DNA from: an uncultured Actinomycetes bacterium | GTDB lineage: Bacteria > Actinomycetota > Actinomycetes > Nanopelagicales > Nanopelagicaceae | Assembly: GCA_903921405.1 (NCBI GenBank) | Contig: CAIXPV010000081.1 | Location: forward strand, 1-5,855 | DNA: 5,855 nucleotides | Reading direction: 5' to 3' | Shown here: positions 1-5,520 of the stretch, piece after piece | Layout of the letters: each line of letters starts with the position of its first letter | How positions within the stretch are numbered: the stretch's first letter is position 1 | The notes under the pieces: generated by a model | The model's database searches: none | What the model saw: only the letters and a program-made list of their open reading frames with translations | Told to the model about the DNA's origin: nothing | Made by a program: the position numbers and the translations under genes

Positions 1-315
1 CACGAGGCTAGTGATGAAAATAGTTTGTCTAACTTTAGACCAGGTAGAAACACAATCGTTACCCTTGGATCTCAAGGCGCCGTCTTAGTCGCAAGCGATT
101 CAACGCTTACACGAGTAAGCGCGCCTTCGGTAAAGGCGGTCGATACGACAGGTGCTGGTGATGCCTTTGTTGGAACATTTGCTTTTGGTCTAGCTAGCGG
201 TAAGGGTGCAGCCGAAGCAGTTGAACTTGGAATTAAAGTTGCATCATTGAGTGTCACGCGCAAAGGTGCGCAATCTTCTTATCCTTCTCAGACTGAGATT
301 GAAACACTTTCATAA
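1..315 (+). CDS. rbsK: Ribokinase (PfkB family), C-terminal part, truncated by window edge
   Basis: The frame is open from the first base (codon 1 is CAC), so the true start lies left of the window; the TTG at 25 is only an internal codon. The visible 104 residues are the C-terminal third of a sugar kinase of usually about 300 residues. They carry the TLG-x-x-GA strand (residues 21-27) and PfkB signature 2, DTTGAGDAF (48-56), in which Asp54 is the expected catalytic base and GAG the anion hole. The ending ASLSVTRKGAQSSYPS is ribokinase-like: VTRKGAQ-S-P resembles the E. coli RbsK tail. The family phosphorylates D-ribose to ribose-5-phosphate with ATP in the cytosol. Closely related pentose or deoxyribose kinases cannot be excluded without the N-terminal substrate-binding half. 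The gene converges on the P450 gene and the last 28 nt overlap it. No terminator hairpin is evident. Confidence 0.85.
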   Translation, partial: HEASDENSLSNFRPGRNTIVTLGSQGAVLVASDSTLTRVSAPSVKAVDTTGAGDAFVGTFAFGLASGKGAAEAVELGIKVASLSVTRKGAQSSYPSQTEIETLS

Positions 316-1472
316 CCGCGCAGAACAAATGTTGGCCTACGGATTGGCTCACTTGCTAACTGCATTGTTGGATATTTTTCCCATAGTGCTGGCAGAGAAA
401 CACCCATTTCAAGTCGAGCAAGTGGCGCGCCTAGACAGAAATGGATTCCTGCACCAAAACCGATATGCGGATTAGGATCACGCGTTAAGTCCATGTCATC
501 GGCATCGGTAAAGACGCCACCATCACGATTTGCGGCTCCAATCAGTGCGGCAATCTTTTGACCCTCGGCGATATCTACGCCCCCAAGCTGGGTATCTTTC
601 GTTGCTGTGCGCTCAAATAGCTGTAGCGGCGCATCAAAGCGCATGAACTCTTCAAGGGCAGTCTCGGTTATGGCACGTGGATTTTCTCTCAATAACCTCA
701 CTTGGTCAGGGCGCTTAAGGGCGGCGACCATTCCATTGCCAAAGGCGTTCACGCTGGCTTCATGGCCGGCGTTTAGAAGTAGTACACATGTTGCTACTAA
801 CTCATGTGAATTAAGTTTTTCACCGTTTTCTTCAACCATTGCAAGATCGGTAATCAAATCAGTTCCAGGATTCTTCTTTCGATGCTCTGCCAAATCACGA
901 ACATAGGCGGCAAATTCCCCTGCAGCTGCTTGAGCCTCCAGCTGATACTGCTGCGTTGGATTAACTTCATACATCTTGACTATTGCTTGCGACCATGGTC
1001 GCAGCAGATGTTCCTCAGACTCTGGAAATCCCAACAAGTCGGCGATTATTCGAACAGGTAATGGTTCGGCATAATCTGCGATTAAATCGAAGCTCACTCC
1101 ACTCTTAACTTTTATATCTATCTGTTCTAGTAACTGCGTGGTGATGCGCTCGATAGCCGGGCGCATTCCTTCGATTTTCTGGCGATTGAAAGCCTTAGCA
1201 ACTAATGCACGCAAACGTGTGTGCTTAGGTGGTTCACTATCCAATATTGAATCTGAGTGCAGCCAGTTAAAGGTCTCCCATTCGAATTCAGGTTTCTTAT
1301 CAATGAATATTCGACCAAGTGATTTATTACGAAATACATCGTTAGCATCACCATGAACGGCAGCTAAGAACATATTCAAACCTTCATGCCATACAGGTTT
1401 ACCAAAGCTACGAAGCTCAGAGAGTCCTGAATATGGATCGGCTACAAAGGCAGGGTCGTTAAAATCAATCAT
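288..1472 (-). CDS. Cytochrome P450, bacterial soluble class, last gene of the operon
   Basis: A complete 394-residue protein, the normal length for a soluble bacterial P450, with no signal peptide or membrane anchor. Landmarks in order: C-helix HTRLR (84-88), whose His and Arg usually contact the heme propionates; I-helix AGHEAS (235-240); K-helix ExxR, Glu275-Arg278; and the heme loop FGAGIHFCLG (339-348), with Cys346 as the axial thiolate ligand, followed by APLAR. All core motifs are intact, so it is predicted to be an active heme monooxygenase fed by a separate ferredoxin and reductase, neither of which is in the window. The usual I-helix Thr is replaced by Ala239, followed by Ser240. 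The start is ATG at 1472-1470, sharing one base with the add stop (TAATG). No strong Shine-Dalgarno precedes it, so it probably depends on ribosomes finishing add. The N-terminal IDFNDPAFVADPY fits the family start. Substrate is unknown; I cannot assign a CYP family. Base composition resembles its neighbours, so there is no sign of recent transfer. Confidence 0.95.
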   Translation of the reverse strand: MIDFNDPAFVADPYSGLSELRSFGKPVWHEGLNMFLAAVHGDANDVFRNKSLGRIFIDKKPEFEWETFNWLHSDSILDSEPPKHTRLRALVAKAFNRQKIEGMRPAIERITTQLLEQIDIKVKSGVSFDLIADYAEPLPVRIIADLLGFPESEEHLLRPWSQAIVKMYEVNPTQQYQLEAQAAAGEFAAYVRDLAEHRKKNPGTDLITDLAMVEENGEKLNSHELVATCVLLLNAGHEASVNAFGNGMVAALKRPDQVRLLRENPRAITETALEEFMRFDAPLQLFERTATKDTQLGGVDIAEGQKIAALIGAANRDGGVFTDADDMDLTRDPNPHIGFGAGIHFCLGAPLARLEMGVSLPALWEKYPTMQLASEPIRRPTFVLRGYESVSISV

Positions 1473-1474
1473 TA
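1470..1474 (-). promoter_or_regulatory. TAATG stop-start junction coupling add to the P450
   Basis: Read on the minus strand, the add stop TAA (1474-1472) and the P450 start ATG (1472-1470) share one A. The sequence just upstream (GAAAATTGCATCTGAG) has no good match to a Shine-Dalgarno. Such junctions commonly allow terminating ribosomes to restart, so P450 output is likely tied to add translation. The coupling is inferred; the overlap itself is directly visible. Confidence 0.75.
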
Positions 1475-2566
1475 CTCAGATGCAATTTTCGCATAACCAG
1501 GTTTAATGATGCTATCAATAATCTTTAAACGTTCTGGGTAAGAGATAAATGCACTTTTCATCGCATTGATGGTGATTCTCTGAAGTTCAGCTAAATCCCA
1601 ATTGAAGGCTTTGACTGCCTCACGCATCTCAAGACTCATAGATGTCTGACTCATCAGTCGATTATCTGTATTTAACGTCACTCGAAAACGCAGGCGGGCT
1701 AAGGCGCCAATAGGGTGCTCGGCATAACTCTTTGCTGCCCCAGTCTGCAAATTAGATGTTGGACAAAGCTCTAATGGAATGCGTCGATCTCGAACATAGG
1801 ATGCCAACTGACCTAACTTGGGTTCTGGTCCAGAGAAATCAATATCATCGATAATTCGTACCCCGTGACCTAAACGCTCGGCGCCACAGATCTGAATCGC
1901 CTCCCAAATAGATGGAATTCCATATGCCTCACCTGCGTGAATTGTGTAGTGAGCATCTTCTTTTCGTAAGTAATCAAAACTTTCTTTTTGATCACTCGGT
2001 GGAAAACCATCTTCAGGTCCAGCGATATCAAAACCAACAACGCCTTTGCCGCGATACTTAACAACTAGCTCGGCAACTTCTTGTGACCTCTTGTTTTGAC
2101 GCATTCCACACAGCAGTGAAAAGACTGAGATTGTAAAGCCTTCAGCGGCAGCATCGGCCATGCCTAACTTATATCCCTCGATAGTTGCCTCAACGACATC
2201 TGACATCGAGAGACCTTGTTCGGTAAATAGTTCAGGTGCTCCGCGTACTTCGGCATAGACAACGCCGTCTCGCGCAAGATCTAAAGCGCATTCGCGAGCC
2301 ACACGGATAATATCTTCGCGACGCTGCATAACTGCAATGGTGTGAGAGAAAGTCTCTAAGTACCGTACAAGCGAACCTGAGTCACAGGATTCACGGAACC
2401 ATGTGGCAAGCTCGTTGGCATCATGGGTTGGCAGTGCGGTATAGCCAATCTCTTGTGCAATATCAATAATTGTTTGTGGGCGCAGTCCGCCATCTAAGTG
2501 ATCATGGAGCAACACCTTTGGAACGCGCTTGATTTGATCTGCTGTCGGAATGCTATTCATAGCCAT
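1472..2566 (-). CDS. add: Adenosine deaminase, actinobacterial type
   Basis: A complete 364-residue member of the metal-dependent amidohydrolase superfamily that hydrolyses adenosine and deoxyadenosine to inosine and deoxyinosine plus ammonia in the cytosol. Zinc-site and catalytic motifs are in order: HDH (His21, His23) in VLLHDHLDGGLRP; FDIAGPE (179-185), with the substrate-binding Gly; HAGE (His210 zinc ligand, Glu213 proton donor); LGHG (His234 catalytic base); and LNTDN (Asp301, zinc ligand). The residue after Asp301 is Asn302, where the mammalian and E. coli enzymes have a second Asp. As I recall, Streptomyces-type homologues also read NTDNRLMS, so this is a group feature rather than damage. 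VRGAPE (107-112) has Gly109 where an aromatic residue is usual. The upstream ATG at 2566 is preferred because AAGGGG lies 8 nt before it; the second ATG at 2560 would be 14 nt away. It follows deoA by 12 nt. Confidence 0.96.
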   Translation of the reverse strand: MAMNSIPTADQIKRVPKVLLHDHLDGGLRPQTIIDIAQEIGYTALPTHDANELATWFRESCDSGSLVRYLETFSHTIAVMQRREDIIRVARECALDLARDGVVYAEVRGAPELFTEQGLSMSDVVEATIEGYKLGMADAAAEGFTISVFSLLCGMRQNKRSQEVAELVVKYRGKGVVGFDIAGPEDGFPPSDQKESFDYLRKEDAHYTIHAGEAYGIPSIWEAIQICGAERLGHGVRIIDDIDFSGPEPKLGQLASYVRDRRIPLELCPTSNLQTGAAKSYAEHPIGALARLRFRVTLNTDNRLMSQTSMSLEMREAVKAFNWDLAELQRITINAMKSAFISYPERLKIIDSIIKPGYAKIASE

Positions 2567-2574
2567 TGTGTGTG

Positions 2575-2580
2575 CCCCTT
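2575..2580 (-). promoter_or_regulatory. Shine-Dalgarno AAGGGG for add
   Basis: AAGGGG on the minus strand lies 8 nt before the ATG at 2566, and its AA overlaps the deoA stop codon TAA (2581-2579). The spacing selects the first of two in-frame ATGs (2566 over 2560) as the start of adenosine deaminase. Confidence 0.75.
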
Positions 2581-3874
2581 AATCAACGATTCGTTCAAGT
2601 ACTAATGGCAATCTATCTACTTTTCCACTGGCAGGTAAATCTCCAATAGTTACGCTATCAATGAGTGCTTCCTGTGCGCGTACAAAAGCCGCTGGCGTAT
2701 CTGTATGTAAAGTGAACAGTGGTGCTCCGGCCTGGATTTTGTCACCTGGCTTAGCGTGTATTTCAATGCCCGCACCCGCTTGTACCGCTTCACCCTGACG
2801 GGTACGCCCTGCACCAAGTCTCCAGGCGGCAAGACCTACGGCCATTGCATCCATGGCCAATACAGTGCCTGATGATTGTGCACTAACAACAATGTTTTCT
2901 TTGGCTACTGGAAGTTTGGCATCTGGATCTCCGCCTTGGGCGCTAATCATTCGACGCCATACATCCATAGCTTTACCGTTCTTTAACGCATCTGCAGGAT
3001 CAGCGCCTTTTATACCGGCGATCTCTAACATTTCGCGTGCAAGTAAAACCGTAAGTTCAACAATGTCAGATGGTCCTCCACCTGCCAGGACTTCAACGGA
3101 TTCGCGAACCTCCAGCGCATTGCCTGCAGTCAAACCAAGCGGTACATCCATTGCAGTAACTAGAGCTACAGTCTTGACTCCAGCGCGTTTTCCAAGCCCC
3201 ACCATTACGTGAGCTAGTTCTGCAGCCTTTGCTGGATCACTCATGAAAGCACCGGCACCGGTTTTAACATCTAGAACCAGCGCACTTGTTCCTTCAGCAA
3301 TCTTCTTACTCATAATAGAAGATGCAATAAGTGGAATCGCTTCAACTGTTGCCGTGACATCGCGCAATGCATAGAGTTTTTTATCAGCTGGTGCTAAGCC
3401 AGCTCCTGCTGCACAAATTACTGCGCCAACATCTTGTAAAACTTTGAGCATCTCTTCATTTGATAACGATGCGCGCCACCCAGGAATTGACTCCAACTTA
3501 TCCAGAGTTCCACCGGTATGCCCAAGGCCACGACCTGATAACTGTGGAACCGCTGCGCCACATGCGGCAACTAATGGTGCCAACGGCAAGGTAATCTTGT
3601 CACCGACTCCCCCAGTTGAATGCTTATCAACTGTTGGGCGAGAAAGTGCCGACCAGTTCATTCGTTCGCCGCTACTAATCATCGCATCGGTCCAGCGTGA
3701 AATTTCTCGTGACTCCATACCGTTGAGCAAAATCGCCATCAGTAACGCCGACATTTGTTCGTCAGCTACAGCACCGCGCGTATATGCATCAATGATCCAG
3801 TCGATTTGTGGATCAGTTAATGAGTGTCGATCCCGTTTTGCAGCGATGATTTCAGTGGCAGAGAAGGCTTCCAT
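2579..3874 (-). CDS. deoA: Thymidine / pyrimidine-nucleoside phosphorylase
   Basis: A complete 431-residue protein, close to the length of E. coli DeoA (about 440). It splits thymidine or deoxyuridine with phosphate to the free base and 2-deoxyribose-1-phosphate. The N-terminal helical domain (about 1-70) binds the base together with the central alpha/beta domain. The phosphate loop is KHSTGGVGDK (84-93), and the family signature SGRGLGHTGGTLDKLE spans 113-128. His85, Arg171, Ser186 and Lys190, the E. coli base-binding residues, occur at identical numbers. The C-terminal domain (about 340-431) contains GAGIEIHAKPGDKIQAGAPLFTLH, typical of the family. Residue 111, just before the signature, is Gln; E. 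coli has Met and the broader-specificity Bacillus-type enzyme has Lys there as I recall, so thymidine-only versus general pyrimidine specificity is open. Start ATG 3874 lies 9 nt after the cdd stop, with only a weak GAGCGG upstream, which overlaps the end of cdd. Confidence 0.95.
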   Translation of the reverse strand: MEAFSATEIIAAKRDRHSLTDPQIDWIIDAYTRGAVADEQMSALLMAILLNGMESREISRWTDAMISSGERMNWSALSRPTVDKHSTGGVGDKITLPLAPLVAACGAAVPQLSGRGLGHTGGTLDKLESIPGWRASLSNEEMLKVLQDVGAVICAAGAGLAPADKKLYALRDVTATVEAIPLIASSIMSKKIAEGTSALVLDVKTGAGAFMSDPAKAAELAHVMVGLGKRAGVKTVALVTAMDVPLGLTAGNALEVRESVEVLAGGGPSDIVELTVLLAREMLEIAGIKGADPADALKNGKAMDVWRRMISAQGGDPDAKLPVAKENIVVSAQSSGTVLAMDAMAVGLAAWRLGAGRTRQGEAVQAGAGIEIHAKPGDKIQAGAPLFTLHTDTPAAFVRAQEALIDSVTIGDLPASGKVDRLPLVLERIVD

Positions 3875-3883
3875 GGGTGATAT

Positions 3884-4285
3884 TTACCGCTCGTTACGGT
3901 CTAAATCATCTGGACCAAAGGCCCAGGGCAACATTGTGGCCATGGTTTGAGCTCCATCATCGGTCATAAGCAGTGCGTTAGATCCACCGTGCTCAAATAA
4001 TAACTGCCTGCATCGACCACATGGCGCTAGATAATTTCCTTGACCATCGACGCAGAGAATTGCAACTAAACGTCCGCCACCAGTTGCAATTAAATTGGAG
4101 ACTAATCCGCACTCGGCACATAGACCTAAACCATAACTAGCATTTTCAACGTTACAGCCCGAGACGATTCGGCCATCATTCACGAGAGCTGCAACGCCCA
4201 CCGGAAACTTTGAATATGGAGCATATGCAGTTTTCATCGCAGCAATTGCTGCAGTCTGTAACTGCTCCCAGTTAATCTCGCTCAT
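3884..4285 (-). CDS. cdd: Cytidine deaminase, small tetrameric type
   Basis: A complete 133-residue protein, the usual size of homotetrameric cytidine deaminases, which convert cytidine and deoxycytidine to uridine and deoxyuridine. CNVENASYG (44-52) holds the ribose-contacting Asn45 and Glu47. CAE (56-58) supplies zinc ligand Cys56 and catalytic proton shuttle Glu58. PCGRC (88-92) supplies the other two zinc ligands, Cys89 and Cys92. The ending LPWAFGPDDL is typical. Residue 59 is Cys where the Bacillus enzyme has Arg next to the zinc thiolates; actinobacterial enzymes share CAEC as I remember. The ATG at 4285 overlaps the permease stop by 4 nt (ATGA) and has GGTGGA 5 nt upstream. Cdd feeds uridine-type nucleosides to the phosphorylase encoded immediately downstream. 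Confidence 0.97.
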   Translation of the reverse strand: MSEINWEQLQTAAIAAMKTAYAPYSKFPVGVAALVNDGRIVSGCNVENASYGLGLCAECGLVSNLIATGGGRLVAILCVDGQGNYLAPCGRCRQLLFEHGGSNALLMTDDGAQTMATMLPWAFGPDDLDRNER

Positions 4286-5520
4286 CGCAATCCACCGCGA
4301 CGATATGGAATACCGTCGGCAGCAGGCATACGCAATCGTTGAGATGCAACCGCCATGACAAGTAAGGTCGTTATATATGGAGTCATTGTTACTAACTGGC
4401 CTGGAAGTTCATCAACGGCCAAGTAGTACCACAGTGATAAAGCTGCAAAGCCAAGCGTCAGTGCGGCCTTTAGTAACTTACCTTTGCGAAGATCGCGTAT
4501 AACGAGGAAGACCAAAATTAAGACAATAAGAAGAATGAGTGCGTGAATCGATGCTGAATCTCGAAGCTGCAACGCATCTGCAAAACCAAACAGACCTGCG
4601 CCCATCAAGATTCCACCAGGGCGATAATTTCCAAATAGCAGCGCAGCAAGTCCAATGTATCCGCGACCTGCAACTTGATTCTCTTGATAGTGATTTGCTG
4701 CCACAATAGCTAAGAAGCCACCGCCCAGTCCGGCAAGTGCTCCCGAAATCATTACTCCGGCGTACTTCATCGCATACACATTTACGCCCAATGATTCAGC
4801 GGCAATTGGCGCTTCACCTGCACTGCGAAGGCGCAGACCAAAGGATGTCTTCCACAGCACAAAAACAGAGAGTGGCACAAAAATCATGGCGATGATCGTT
4901 ACGTATGAAAGATCGCCTGTAAGGCCACGCAGGATTGCAGCTAGATCAGAGATAAAAAACCAGTGTTTTTCAGCAAGAGAACTCAATAAATCAGGGCTTT
5001 TCCAACCAAAGTAGGTTCCGCCCGATAAAACCGGAACTCCATTCATGCCGATCGATGCTACATCTGGTGACTGTGATGGTCCAAGCCAGGCACCGCTCTT
5101 ATACAAAATTGTAGACATGTATCGAACAAGTCCAGCGGCGATAATATTGATCGCAACGCCCGATACAACATGATCGACGCCAAAAGTAATTGTTGCTACT
5201 GCATGAAGCAGTGCGCCAGTTGCTCCAAATACAATAGCTGCGATTAATCCAACCCACGGACCATGTTTGGTACCAATCATTCCACCTGCCCACGCGCCCA
5301 TGATCATCATGCCTTCTAGGCCAATGTTGACAACACCGGAGCGCTCAGAGAAAAGTCCACCGAGTCCAGCCAAAACAATTGGAACTGACAGCAGCAACGC
5401 AGCCGATGCGGTACCAATGCTAGTTAAATCTGTCGCACCAGTTATTTGGCGAACAATCGACAAGATCAAGACAACGGCAAAAGCATTGACCAATAGCTTC
5501 GGAGATTTAATCATCTTCAT
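4282..5520 (-). CDS. nupQ: Nucleoside ABC transporter permease, NupQ-like
   Basis: A complete 412-residue polytopic membrane protein of the branched-chain-type permease family (BPD_transp_2), used by BMP-family nucleoside importers such as Bacillus NupNOPQ. The hallmark LFSERSGVVNIGLEGMM spans 56-72. The cytoplasmic coupling loop is about 228-250 (GLRLRSAGEAPIAAESLGVN), which should contact the ATPase. Hydrophobic segments are visible near 8-25, 37-57, 64-84, 88-112, 115-135, 205-224, 252-274, 288-315, 325-341, 352-368 and 376-392. It is longer than the roughly 320-residue Bacillus protein because of a polar stretch at about 140-204 and a C-terminal extension with two more hydrophobic segments. 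The tail SQRLRMPAADGIPYRRG looks like actinobacterial homologues. Start ATG 5520 overlaps the previous permease stop by 4 nt (ATGA), with AAAGG 10 nt upstream; ATG 5514 is a less likely alternative. Nucleoside as substrate rests on family and on the salvage enzymes downstream. Confidence 0.92.
   Translation of the reverse strand: MKMIKSPKLLVNAFAVVLILSIVRQITGATDLTSIGTASAALLLSVPIVLAGLGGLFSERSGVVNIGLEGMMIMGAWAGGMIGTKHGPWVGLIAAIVFGATGALLHAVATITFGVDHVVSGVAINIIAAGLVRYMSTILYKSGAWLGPSQSPDVASIGMNGVPVLSGGTYFGWKSPDLLSSLAEKHWFFISDLAAILRGLTGDLSYVTIIAMIFVPLSVFVLWKTSFGLRLRSAGEAPIAAESLGVNVYAMKYAGVMISGALAGLGGGFLAIVAANHYQENQVAGRGYIGLAALLFGNYRPGGILMGAGLFGFADALQLRDSASIHALILLIVLILVFLVIRDLRKGKLLKAALTLGFAALSLWYYLAVDELPGQLVTMTPYITTLLVMAVASQRLRMPAADGIPYRRGGLR
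4291..4296 (-). promoter_or_regulatory. Shine-Dalgarno GGTGGA for cdd
   Basis: GGTGGA on the minus strand sits 5 nt before the cdd ATG (4285) and inside the last codons of the permease gene. It supports the ATGA-overlapping start and suggests both direct initiation and translational coupling. Confidence 0.6.

Noticed and set aside
25..27. TTG at 25 as the start of a short separate protein
   Set aside because: The frame is open to the first base, and the product would lack the N-terminal two thirds of a ribokinase; truncation by the window edge explains it.
258..271. GCGC-AAAGGT-GCGC inverted repeat near the end of rbsK and just past the P450 stop, considered as a terminator
   Set aside because: The stem is only 4 bp, lies inside rbsK coding sequence, and is not followed by a T-run on either strand.
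288..1472. P450 as a recently acquired foreign gene
   Set aside because: Sampled base composition is similar to the neighbours, all motifs are intact, and no insertion sequence, repeat or tRNA borders it.
3444..3950. Plus-strand open frame of 168 codons opposite deoA and cdd
   Set aside because: It is antisense to two clearly conserved genes, its translation resembles no family, and it spans a gene junction; it is a shadow of the coding bias on the other strand.
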